Source: Muribaculaceae bacterium
Lineage (GTDB): Bacteria; Bacteroidota; Bacteroidia; Bacteroidales; Muribaculaceae
NCBI GenBank assembly: GCA_029068655.1
Contig: JAIECF010000112.1
Span: forward strand, 1-64,000
Direction of reading: 5' to 3'
Length of the DNA stretch: 64,000 bases
Position 1 is the stretch's first letter, and each line of letters opens with the position of its first letter. A program made the translations under genes and the position numbers. This document shows, in pieces, positions 19,110 to 29,200 of the stretch. The notes beneath the pieces were generated by a model that made no database searches, was not told where the DNA came from, and saw nothing but the letters and a program-made list of their open reading frames with translations.

Positions 19110-21163
19110 AAAGAGGATTCAATAAGAGAGACTTTTATAACCTCCTCTCCCGGAGTTGTGTCGGCTTCTTCGGGGAAGTATACCGGCATATTCTCCTGAA
19201 GTGGAAGGATCCGCAGTTCAAGATTTACCGAGTGTTCAGGAAGACGCCATAGTCCGTATAGCATAGGTCGTCCGTTATAGAAGTTGTCTGCAATGAGTTT
19301 GCCGTCGTAGTATAGACGTGCCACATCTCCACGATAGTCAATACGGAGGAGAACATTATCTCGCTCCTGTGCCGTCGGTAGATTGGTGATGGTGTAGACT
19401 GCTGCCTGCTCGAAGTCGATATCTTCCGGAGATTCAGCAGCTTTATTCACGCCTATTGTAATATTACGTGGTGCTCCTGCCTCCTTATTCTTACTGATTT
19501 GGGGTTGTTTATTAGTAAGAACAACCGATTCATGTTCCGGCAGCGAGAGTCGGGATGCTTGTTCTGATGTCAGAAGGTAGATATTGTCGGCTATCGGTTT
19601 GTCGGGTCCCAGAGCCTTGGCGTTTTTTATAATCTTTTTGCCCAATGCAATCTCTGTTGGAATTCCGGGAATTTGTTCAAGATAAATCTTGTCGTCTCGT
19701 TTAGCAATTAATTGAGCGGTGGCGTATCTTATACCGTCTATATTTACCGGAAAAATACAAGTTGTGCCGGCTGGGATGGTGATAGGCTTTGATGGGAATT
19801 TCTCTTCGCAGACTTCAAATTGAATTCCTTTTTTATCTGACAGATTCTGAAGACGCTCATAATTGTTGATGAAGACAAAACCATTGTTGCCATTTGATCG
19901 GTAAGACCATCTCAGATGTGAGTCATCTCCCTTTTCAATGTCATCCGGCATTGGAAAAGAGGCTTCCATGGGGGCAAGAATGTCACCATAATCTTGCATG
20001 AACAGATGAAGTTTCCTAAGATTATAATAATGGGGATATGGCTGTCCAAATTCACCTAATGGAGCTTGAAAGTCGTAGTTTTTTACAGGAAGATCGTTGT
20101 AGTTCGTGGCTTTTGTGCGCTGGGTCTCGTTGAGATAAATGTCGCTTTCCGGATTGGTTCCCCCGTGATACATATAATAGCCGAGAAGATTACTACCGCT
20201 TCCGAGCTTTACAACAGCGAGCGAATAAGCATCCTCGGGGTATATCCAAGGGCGTCGGTGGTAAGCACCCATCATTCCACCACCAAGTTCACATGTAAAA
20301 TAAGGATACTGTTCGTCGCCTTCGGTCAATTTCTCTTTTTGGTCCTTGATCAGTTCGGAAGCTATTGCTGTGCTGCTCCTGAAGGGCTTGAAGTTGAAAG
20401 CTTTGTAATAGTTGCCGGCAGTTGGTTCTATTGAACGTTCCCAAAAACCGTCGGCATAGTCGCCATATAGGGGAATCATCTCGCCATAAGGGACAGGTGT
20501 CTTAAGCTCGGGCCATCCGGTGCGTGTATAGAAAGGAAGATCGAAACCGATCCCTTCGGCAATGTCTTTCAACTTCATAAGATAAGATCCGTGTCCGCGA
20601 TATTCATTGTCAAACTGGCAAGCCATCACCGGTCCGCCATCTTTCCATTGCAGTCCCTGCACTTGTGTGAATATCTGGCGATAGAGTTTTTCTACGGCTT
20701 CAAGGAATGCCGGATCTTCACTCCTTGATTTAATTCCTTTGTCGAAAATCCAGTCGGGAATCCCTCCGTTTCTTGCCTCTCCATGGCAGAAGGGCCCGAC
20801 CCGGAGCACTACAGGCAAACCCTCCTCCTTACATATCTCAAGGAATTCGCGGAGATTGCGCTGTCCGCTCCAGTCGAATTTCCCTTCGTTCAGCTCTATA
20901 TGGTTCCAGAACACGTAAGTGGCTATAATAGTAACGCCTCCTTCTTTCATTTTTCTGACCGACGAGCGCCATTCGTTTTCGGGCAGACGGCTGTAGTGGA
21001 TCTCTCCCATGACAGGAGTCACCCTCCGGCCGTCGATGATAAGACTCTGTGCATCCCATTTTACTTCCGGGATACTTTCTATGGAGAAGTCAAAAGCCGT
21101 TGCAGGTATTGTGAACGGAAGCATTGCGGCGACCGCAAAGACTGAAATTAATTTCGATTTCAT
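19106..21163 (-). CDS. Beta-galactosidase, GH35-like
   Basis: LIIDGRRVTPVMGEIHYSRLPENEWRSSVRKMKEGGVTIIATYVFWNHIELNEGKFDWSGQRNL; YYMYHGGTNP. Confidence 0.92.
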   Translation of the reverse strand: MKSKLISVFAVAAMLPFTIPATAFDFSIESIPEVKWDAQSLIIDGRRVTPVMGEIHYSRLPENEWRSSVRKMKEGGVTIIATYVFWNHIELNEGKFDWSGQRNLREFLEICKEEGLPVVLRVGPFCHGEARNGGIPDWIFDKGIKSRSEDPAFLEAVEKLYRQIFTQVQGLQWKDGGPVMACQFDNEYRGHGSYLMKLKDIAEGIGFDLPFYTRTGWPELKTPVPYGEMIPLYGDYADGFWERSIEPTAGNYYKAFNFKPFRSSTAIASELIKDQKEKLTEGDEQYPYFTCELGGGMMGAYHRRPWIYPEDAYSLAVVKLGSGSNLLGYYMYHGGTNPESDIYLNETQRTKATNYNDLPVKNYDFQAPLGEFGQPYPHYYNLRKLHLFMQDYGDILAPMEASFPMPDDIEKGDDSHLRWSYRSNGNNGFVFINNYERLQNLSDKKGIQFEVCEEKFPSKPITIPAGTTCIFPVNIDGIRYATAQLIAKRDDKIYLEQIPGIPTEIALGKKIIKNAKALGPDKPIADNIYLLTSEQASRLSLPEHESVVLTNKQPQISKNKEAGAPRNITIGVNKAAESPEDIDFEQAAVYTITNLPTAQERDNVLLRIDYRGDVARLYYDGKLIADNFYNGRPMLYGLWRLPEHSVNLELRILPLQENMPVYFPEEADTTPGEEVIKVSLIESSL

Positions 21164-21184
21164 GATAAAGCAGGTATGTCATTG

Positions 21185-21215
21185 CAAAATTACAATCTAA
21201 TTTCCAAATATCAAA
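21185..21215 (-). promoter_or_regulatory. Promoter of the GH35-GH2 genes
   Basis: Minus strand TTTG-N19-TAATTTTG. Confidence 0.5.
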
Positions 21216-21296
21216 TTTAAAAATGCAGAAAAAATATAGTAATAACTCTTGTGATATGTCATTGCATTGCAGGAGAGAGGATTTATATTCGAAAAG

Positions 21297-21328
21297 TTTG
21301 GAAATGTAGAATAAAACAACTAATTTTG
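21297..21328 (+). promoter_or_regulatory. Promoter of the GH28 gene
   Basis: TTTG-N20-TAATTTTG. Confidence 0.6.
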
Positions 21329-21353
21329 TCAGAAACAATTTTACCGGACATAT

Positions 21354-22745
21354 ATGAAGACTTTTTTCAAGACGATATTGCTTTTTTATGTTGCAGTATT
21401 GTTGCCGATGGTGATTGCTGCGGCAGAATTAAAATATGATATAGCTCTACGCGATAGTATACTCGCTAATGTCACCGGGGCATCGGTATCAAGAAACCGG
21501 GTAAGCATTCTCCGCTATGGCGCAAAAGGGGATGGTGTGACGGATTGTCGTAGCGCTTTTGAAAAGGCGATGAAGGAAGCGGAGAAAAAGGGAGGCATAC
21601 AGATCACCGTTCCGGCCGGTGTCTATTTCATGGATGGACCTCTGTCTTTGAAGAGTAATGTATGCATCGATCTCGAAGAAGGGGCTGTATTGAAATTCAC
21701 TCCGGATCCGAAAAAATATCCTGTTGTGGATACGAGCTGGGAAGGAACGTATCTGCATAATTATTCTCCGTTCATTTATGGCTACGGACTCCATGATGTA
21801 GCAATTGTCGGAAAGGGCACGATAGACGGAAATGCAATGGCTACATTCGCCACATGGAAACCAAAACAGAAACCGGCACAGATGCGGAGCCGGGATATGA
21901 ACCATTCTGGTATGCAAATCTCGGAGCGCATGTTTGGCGAGGGGGACTGGCTGAGACCTCACCTTATACAGTTTTACGATTGCCGAAACATTACTCTTGA
22001 GGGTGTGAGGATCATCAATTCCCCGTTCTGGTGTGTGCATCTTCTGAGAAGTGAGAATGTGATATGCAGGTCGCTCCGCTATGATGCGAAACTCGTCAAC
22101 AACGATGGAATTGATCCCGAAAGTTCCCGAAACATACTTATAGAGGATATATACTTCGACAATGGAGACGACAATATAGCCATCAAGAGCGGACGGGACA
22201 ACGACGGATGGTCGGCAGACTCTCCAAGTGAGAACATAGTCATTCGCAACTGTCATTTCAAGGGGCTTCATGCCGTCGTGATAGGTAGCGAGATGTCGGG
22301 GGGTGTCCGCAACGTATTCATTGAAGACTGCGATTATGCCGGATATTGCAAACGCGGGATATATATAAAGACCAATCCTGACAGAGGTGGCTATGTGAAG
22401 AATCTTTATGTACGCAACTGCAGGTTTGATGAAGTGGAAGATCTTTTCTATGTAACGAGTAAATATGCAGGCGAGGGACTTGACAACGATCATTTTTCGG
22501 AAATAGAAAATATCTATGTGAATGGTCTGAACTGTAACAGAGCATTGCAAGCCGCTCTTGTTCTTCAAGGTACTAAACAGAAGCCGATATCAAATGTATT
22601 CTTCGACAGTATATATGTAGGGGATGCTGAGATTGGGGTGAGTTTCTCCAATACTGAAAATGTCTCGGTAGGGGAGTGCCATATAGGAGGAATGGTCGAC
22701 GTGCCGACACAAGTGACATCAAAAGACAATCTGTTTAACCGTTGA
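21354..22745 (+). CDS. GH28 polygalacturonase-like protein
   Basis: RYGAKGDGVTDCRSAFEKAM; NNDGIDPESSRNILIEDIYFDNGDDNIAIKSGRD; GSEMSGGVRNV. Confidence 0.93.
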   Translation: MKTFFKTILLFYVAVLLPMVIAAAELKYDIALRDSILANVTGASVSRNRVSILRYGAKGDGVTDCRSAFEKAMKEAEKKGGIQITVPAGVYFMDGPLSLKSNVCIDLEEGAVLKFTPDPKKYPVVDTSWEGTYLHNYSPFIYGYGLHDVAIVGKGTIDGNAMATFATWKPKQKPAQMRSRDMNHSGMQISERMFGEGDWLRPHLIQFYDCRNITLEGVRIINSPFWCVHLLRSENVICRSLRYDAKLVNNDGIDPESSRNILIEDIYFDNGDDNIAIKSGRDNDGWSADSPSENIVIRNCHFKGLHAVVIGSEMSGGVRNVFIEDCDYAGYCKRGIYIKTNPDRGGYVKNLYVRNCRFDEVEDLFYVTSKYAGEGLDNDHFSEIENIYVNGLNCNRALQAALVLQGTKQKPISNVFFDSIYVGDAEIGVSFSNTENVSVGECHIGGMVDVPTQVTSKDNLFNR

Positions 22746-22781
22746 TTGCCTATAACATACTAAACCACTAATACTTACACC

Positions 22782-24551
22782 ATGAAAAATATTCTGATCA
22801 CCTTGTCGGTTATTCTCTATGCGATAGCAACTTATGCAAACCGGGAGGACTTAGCGGAAATCGCGAGATTGCGTGAAGTTGCCGATAGCCTTCACAGTGT
22901 GGGTCGCACTGACTCGGCTGCCATAATCGGACAGAAGGCTATCAGGCTTGCAGAAGAAAGCGGCGATCTGACGCAGATAGTGGGTACTCGTTCGGCTCAG
23001 GGTGTTTTCCTTCGTTCTATAGGCAGAATCGACGAGGCTCTTGCTAGCTATGACGGTGCTCTCGCCATTATTACCTCCGGGCAGTTTAGGGAGAATCCCG
23101 ATCAGGAAGCCATTGAGGAGATAGCTTCACTCTATATCAATCTGTCGGTGCTCGATCTTGACACCCAGCATAAAGAGCAGGCCGCAAAGCATGCCGAGCT
23201 TGCCGGCGATTGGATCGCTAAAAGCGAGGATCCGGAGCTTAGAAGCACTATCTATGGAGTGGTGGGTTCTGTTCTTACAGGATGTGGGGAGCCGGAGAAA
23301 GCTATGCGTTTTCAGGAGCTTGCCTACAAGGATGCCTTAGCGTCCGGAGATAAAGAAGCGGCATTCCGAGCTGCTGCCTATGCCATGCTCGCCTCCGACA
23401 GACTCGGAGACAAACCTTCCGCAGCCGTCTGGCGCGACAGATGCAGAGGGCTGATTCCGGCCATCGAATCCTCTATGGCCAAGCTTGTATATTATCAGGC
23501 GGAATGCTCCATCTGCCTTAAGGGGGGCGACAATGGGGGTGCACTGAAATGGTTTGACCGGATTCTTCATATCGATGGAATCGAGAGTCTGCCCTTTGTG
23601 AAATTTGACTGCTACAACAATATGCACATAGCCTATTCGGAACTCGGGGATTATAAAAACGCCTACACTACCCTTCTGCAGAGCAATGAGCTGCGAGATT
23701 CTCTTTGGCAGGAAGAGAAAGCGGAAAGCCTCCGCGACCTCACAGTCAAGTATGAGACAAAAGAGACTGAACTTGCGCTTGCCCGGAGTGAATCCCGGAG
23801 AGCCAATACGCTTATGTCGCTTTTTATCGCGTTGGGAGTGATTCTCGCCGGCGTAATGGTATTTTTCATATATGCAGGCCGTCAGCGACGTCGCCGTATG
23901 CAGAAGGAACTGGAATTCGCCGCGTTGAGGGCCGACATAGGGCGTCAGCTTACACAGCAGTATGTGGAAGGTCTTGAAAACGAACGTAAGCGCATGGCAC
24001 GTGAACTTCATGATGGTGTATGCAACGACCTCCTCGCCATTCAGATGAGTGTAGCTGATGGAAAACCAGGAAAAAATACTGCCGAACTCCTAAATTCATG
24101 CCGGGAATCGGTGCGTCGGATCTCTCACGAACTGATGCCGCCTGAATTCGCCTATGCTACCATTGATGAGGTGGTGCGTTTCTTTGTCAGAAAGCAGGCA
24201 GAGGCTAATGCCGGTAAGATCTGCATATCGTATTCCTCCTCTGCAGAGCGGGGTGATTGGCAGAACATTCCGGATTCCGTTTCACTTGAAATCTACCGTA
24301 TCGCCCAGGAAGCAGTAGGAAATGCCGTGAAGCATTCCGGAGCAAGTGAGATTAAAGTCTCGCTTAAACTTGACGCAGACATAGTGACTCTCTCTGTGGC
24401 TGACAACGGTACCTTTGACTCATCTCATCGAAAAGGAGTGGGCCTCGATTCCATCAGGAGAAGGTCGGAATCGATAGGAGGAAATGTGATCATAAATCAT
24501 ATAGAAACCGGCGGTACGAAATTATCACTTAATGTAAAGCTAATTCCTTAA
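22782..24551 (+). CDS. TPR-containing membrane sensor histidine kinase (HisKA_3)
   Basis: TPR-like repeats, one TM, RKRMARELHDGVCNDLLAIQM, HATPase GVGLDSIRRRSESIGG. Confidence 0.9.
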   Translation: MKNILITLSVILYAIATYANREDLAEIARLREVADSLHSVGRTDSAAIIGQKAIRLAEESGDLTQIVGTRSAQGVFLRSIGRIDEALASYDGALAIITSGQFRENPDQEAIEEIASLYINLSVLDLDTQHKEQAAKHAELAGDWIAKSEDPELRSTIYGVVGSVLTGCGEPEKAMRFQELAYKDALASGDKEAAFRAAAYAMLASDRLGDKPSAAVWRDRCRGLIPAIESSMAKLVYYQAECSICLKGGDNGGALKWFDRILHIDGIESLPFVKFDCYNNMHIAYSELGDYKNAYTTLLQSNELRDSLWQEEKAESLRDLTVKYETKETELALARSESRRANTLMSLFIALGVILAGVMVFFIYAGRQRRRRMQKELEFAALRADIGRQLTQQYVEGLENERKRMARELHDGVCNDLLAIQMSVADGKPGKNTAELLNSCRESVRRISHELMPPEFAYATIDEVVRFFVRKQAEANAGKICISYSSSAERGDWQNIPDSVSLEIYRIAQEAVGNAVKHSGASEIKVSLKLDADIVTLSVADNGTFDSSHRKGVGLDSIRRRSESIGGNVIINHIETGGTKLSLNVKLIP

Positions 24552-24593
24552 TTTAGAAACAAAGCGTGTAAAATCACGGAAATCCGTAATTGA

Positions 24594-24620
24594 TTGACAT
24601 TGTCTGTTGATGTAATTTTG
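24594..24620 (+). promoter_or_regulatory. Promoter of the response regulator gene
   Basis: TTG-N16-TAATTTTG; spacing shorter than the usual 19-20. Confidence 0.4.
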
Positions 24621-24655
24621 CATTCATATTTTTTGCATTATTATTTCCTACAGCA

Positions 24656-25309
24656 ATGTCTAAAAAATCAAATCTGTCGCAGATGAAAATAGCTGTTGTC
24701 GACGATCATGACCTTATCAGGGAAGGCCTGAATGCCGTACTGCACAATCATGGTGTGACTCAAGTTAATAAGTATGGCACCGCGATGGGACTTGTAGAGA
24801 GTCTTGATGCCGGAGAAGGCTATGATTTCTACATCATTGATCTTGAACTGCCGGATATGGATGGATTTGTGCTGATTGAAATGATCCGTGCGAGAAATCC
24901 GGAAGCAAAAGTAATAGTCAGCACCGTTCACGACGAGATATGGACCCTTAGAAAGATGCTTTCACGAAAGGTCAACGGTATAATCTATAAATCGGGAGCC
25001 GGCAACGATATAGTGGAAGCTATCAAAGTAATAATGAGAGGTGAAAACTATTATTGCGACGAGGTGAAGAAATCGCTTGAGTCAGCATCAGACAATACTT
25101 TGCATCCTTCATCCAGAGAGCTCGAGGTGCTCCATCAGATAGCTATGGGGAAAACCTCGAGGGAGATTGCTGCCTCTATGTTCGTGTCTGAAAACACGAT
25201 TGAGGCTCACAGGAAATCTCTTTTCTCAAAAATCGGCGCCGTAAATGTGGCCGACCTTATAGTGAAATCTATAGAAAAAGGATATCTTAAGAAGAGTGGT
25301 ATAAAATAA
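24656..25309 (+). CDS. NarL/LuxR-family response regulator
   Basis: REC domain KIAVVDDHDLIREGL...YDFYIIDLELPDMDG; HTH TSREIAASMFVSENTIEAHRKSLFSKIG. Confidence 0.93.
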   Translation: MSKKSNLSQMKIAVVDDHDLIREGLNAVLHNHGVTQVNKYGTAMGLVESLDAGEGYDFYIIDLELPDMDGFVLIEMIRARNPEAKVIVSTVHDEIWTLRKMLSRKVNGIIYKSGAGNDIVEAIKVIMRGENYYCDEVKKSLESASDNTLHPSSRELEVLHQIAMGKTSREIAASMFVSENTIEAHRKSLFSKIGAVNVADLIVKSIEKGYLKKSGIK

Positions 25310-25436
25310 TGCTCCGGGGTGAAAGCCGGACTGGGAATTACACTTGACTTCAAAAGATATCTTAGCCCGTCGCCTGCCTGACAGCGGGCGACATTGGTAA
25401 TAAGGACATCAGCAAAGAAACTAAGCGTAATAATAA

Positions 25437-26279
25437 ATGGATAATCAGAACAGAAGATATAGAGAGAAGGAACGGACCCGGGAAAAGCAGCATACAAGTT
25501 CAGAAATTGAGGAAAAGCCTGATGATATCTGCCCGTTCTGCGGTGCGGAGATGGATCCCGACGATATGTGCTGCACTGAATGCGGAGGTCCGCGATCGGG
25601 AATCAGATGCCGGAAATGTGGAACCCTTAATTTTGGAAGTTTCTGCTCCGATTGTAATGAGCCGCTTGACGATCTTGCCAAAGAGGCTGTGCGTCAGGCA
25701 AAAAACGACCCTCATTTCAAAGAGGCCGAACGTCTTGCAGTGGAATTGGCGGAACTTGACCGGATAATTGCAGATCTTTCAGATAGCGACGAGTCCTCTA
25801 TGTCGGTTGAGGAGCCCAAGAAGCTTGACACTTCTACCATGCTTTCCGATGCTGACCGCAAGGCGCTCGAAAGATACAATGCATTGTTTGCGGGAATCAG
25901 CGACATCAAAGTGAAGCCTTCTGTTGAGCGGAAACAGATAAAATCGAAAGGTAGTTCTGCGAGGACGCAGGGTTTCAATTTAAGCGGAATGAGCCTCGGG
26001 GAGGCTGTGAAAAAATATAAGGAAGTGGCTGAGAAGCTTGAAGCAGAGCTGAATGCAATGCTCCCAGATCCTAAAGCTGCTCCTCAGGAACAACGAAATT
26101 TCTTCTCGGCAAGAAAAATCAACAGTGCCGGTCTTGTTCAGGTGCGTCAGTGCTGGGTGTGTAACTATTGCGGTTGTCATCACAATCAGCCTTCGGAGTG
26201 CTATAAACCCTGGATGGGAGGCAAGTGGATTATGGACACGAAATTGGGTGATCTCACGACTTCAACACTTTATGACTGA
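25437..26279 (+). CDS. Zinc-ribbon protein with N-terminal double zinc ribbon and C-terminal Cys cluster
   Basis: CPFCGAEMDPDDMCCTECG, CRKCGTLNFGSFCSDCN; C-terminal CWVCNYCGCHHNQPSEC; stop overlaps next start (TGATG). Confidence 0.8.
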   Translation: MDNQNRRYREKERTREKQHTSSEIEEKPDDICPFCGAEMDPDDMCCTECGGPRSGIRCRKCGTLNFGSFCSDCNEPLDDLAKEAVRQAKNDPHFKEAERLAVELAELDRIIADLSDSDESSMSVEEPKKLDTSTMLSDADRKALERYNALFAGISDIKVKPSVERKQIKSKGSSARTQGFNLSGMSLGEAVKKYKEVAEKLEAELNAMLPDPKAAPQEQRNFFSARKINSAGLVQVRQCWVCNYCGCHHNQPSECYKPWMGGKWIMDTKLGDLTTSTLYD

Positions 26280-29200
26280 TGGCAGATAAAGATAATAATA
26301 GCAACCGGGGCTGGGGTGGATCCCCACAGAAAAGCAACACCGGCTCACAGCAGGGTAATCCCGCCTGGGGTGGATCCCCGCAGAAAAGTAACACCGGCTC
26401 ACAGCAGGGTAATCCCGCATGGGGCGGATTCCCACAGAAAAGCAACACCGGCTCTCAGCAGGGTAATCCCGCCTGGGGTGGCTCCCCGCAGAAAAGCAAC
26501 ACCGGCGCAGGTGAAGTCGTCGCAAATAGATTTACTGATGCTCCTGAGTATCCTCAATATGAGATTGACGGTATTGTCTATAAGATGATTAGGGTGGTTT
26601 CGTCCAATTCAGGAGAAGCGAAGATTCTCGAGATAGAGAATGCTGGCCATCACTACGCTCTAAAGTTGTATAAACCTCGTGTGCATCCAAATCATGAGGT
26701 TTTGGAAAGGGTCATGAAGCTTCGTGGTAACGGTATGCTTATCGACATTTACGCCCATGGAGTATGGACCGACAAAACCACAGGTGTCGAGCACGACTAC
26801 GAGATCATGGAATATTGCAGCGGAGGATCGCTTGCAACCCTCAAACTCACCGGAGACGAGAAGAGAATGAGGGAAATAACAGCACGCATGGCGGCGACAC
26901 TTGACTTTGCCCATGCTCACGGAATACTTCACCGCGATGTCAAGCCTGCTAATTTTCTTTTCACTGATGATACTCATACACAGTTTGTCCTGACTGACTG
27001 GGGACTCGCTAAAATCCTTGATAAAGATGGGAGAGCGGTGACCGATGAGGGGCGCACAAAGATCTATGCAGCTCCGGAGATGTATTCATACATACCGGGC
27101 AAACTCACTTATGTGGATGCAAAAGCTGATTTCTTCTCAATGGGCATGTCGCTGCTCGCCTTATGGATGGGTGAGGGTCTGCTTACGGCCGACGAGGAGG
27201 AACTGGTGGATAACAAACGTTATGGAAAGTTGCCGTATCCTTCTACTTCAGAGATGAGCGAGCACCTGCTGTCGCTCATTAAGTCCTTAACTCTCGTCAA
27301 TCCTAAGGAGAGGGCCGGCCTCGAGGAGATCGCAAGGTGGGCCAGGGGAGAGATAATATATAAGGATCCGGTGGTCGACGACAGTTTGCGTGAGTTCAGA
27401 ATAGTCTTCAGCGCCCAGAAAAAACTTATAGCCCATAATGCTAAGGAACTTGGCGTTATGATGTGGGAAAACCGTGATTTGGGAAAAGATTATCTTTACG
27501 GTGAGCTCGATAAATGGCTTAAAGATGTAGATCAGCCTGAACTTTCCAGAGAGATAAAGAAAATCAAGGAAGAACTTTATCCGGGAAACAGGGACGCAGG
27601 CCTTTTCGCCGCAGCCCTTCTTTTAAATCCGGAGACACTCTATGAGGGCCTTGACGGTAAGCCTTTGAATACACAACAGGATATCGCCCGGGAACTCTTC
27701 GATAATTCGGCTGCATATAAGAAGGCTCTTTTCCGAAAAAAAGAGCATCCTATATGGGCGTATCTGAGTGCCAACGGGCTCCGTGAAAGAGTCGAAGAGT
27801 TTCGCAAACTCATCAATAAGAACGGCGAGCAAGGAGTGCTGACCATCGCATACATGCTCGATCCTTCACTGCCCTTCAGATTTCCTTGTATTAAAGGAAA
27901 TCAAGATACTTATGTAGAGATTGACGCGCTGAAGGATCTTGCGGATGCTTTGGCCGAAAACAAAATAGAACCTTCAGAAATTTTCCTTGGCGATGACTTC
28001 CTGCTGTGGGCGGCCTATCGCAATCCTGAGCTTGCTGGCAAGGCCAAGGAGATAGTAGACGGAGGTTTCAGAAGTCTGGTAGAGAGCTCAAGATCAGCCT
28101 CCGGAGGATCTCCTACCGCAATACATCCGTTGTTGCAGAAGCTCGTTGACGGTAAGGGAGCAACTTCTGGAGTGGAAGAGAAGATAAGCGATGATATGAA
28201 AGCTGCCTACCTGTCATATGTGCTGCTGCCGGATGTGGGTATGGACTACAGGCCTATAAGCGAGTCAAATCTCGCTACTCCTGAGCAGATTGCCATGAAG
28301 ATTCAGCCTGAGTCTTCAATCTATAAGGGAAAGCTGGCAGTCTCGATGGTCGACATGGATGACGATATCAGGGCATACTTTGCGGCTCGGGGGAAGTATG
28401 ACAGTCTGATAAGCTGGATGCGATACTGTTTTGATTTCAGTTCTTCTGACTTCCATAAGAAATTTGTGCCTTATGACGAAGTTGTGGCTCGTTTTAAAAT
28501 AGCGGCTGGTTTCAATGGCTCTCCTCTACCTCTGCATGTAGATGGCAAAGTTTTAACAGGGCTTAGCGATGTTGAGCGCGAGGATCTGTCAGGGTTGCCG
28601 ACACACATTCAGGATATGATAGCCAAGTGGCTTTCGCTTTTCTTTCATGAGGAAATCAACGCCGACTATTCCAGATATTCATATTTTAAGCGTGCTTCAC
28701 GTTTCTTTCAATTTATCTACACCAATCTGCCGGGGTCATCGTATGCTAAAAACGCCAAACCTAAGGTAGACGCTATCAGGAAGGCTGAGAAAGAGTATCA
28801 GCGTGAATACAGGAAAGTGAAGATAGTGAAGTGGTTCGAAGCTCTTTTCTGTCTCCTTCCGCTCCTGCTCGTCACTATTGCCGGAGTCTATATTCTTATC
28901 ACTCAGGGAGCCTCGGAAATAGGGTCGATTATGAATACGATAGGATACTGGAGCGGTATAATAGTCGGAGGCATAGCGGGTCTTGCCGCTTTAGGCGAGA
29001 CGGGAAATATTATTGTCGGAGGCATAGTGGCCGTGATATGTTTTGCAATAGTAAAGATCTGTCTGGTCTTTATCGCTCCTGCTGTGCCGTGGATAATACT
29101 GGGATTCTTTCTCATTCAGCTTTTGTATAACGCTTATCTGGTGTTTACTCCGGAATACGGAAGCGTGGCTTCAAATTATTCAGACTTGCCGATGAGCGAG

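Noticed and set aside
21489-22568. 359-aa minus-strand ORF antisense to GH28
   Set aside because: The sense strand encodes a clear polygalacturonase; the antisense product has no motif
26309-26506. Possible CRISPR-like array
   Set aside because: Contiguous 54-bp units with no spacers, in frame inside a kinase gene
26254-26525. Repetitive Cys-rich minus-strand ORFs over the kinase repeat
   Set aside because: Mirror translations of the 54-bp repeat; no independent start or promoter evidence
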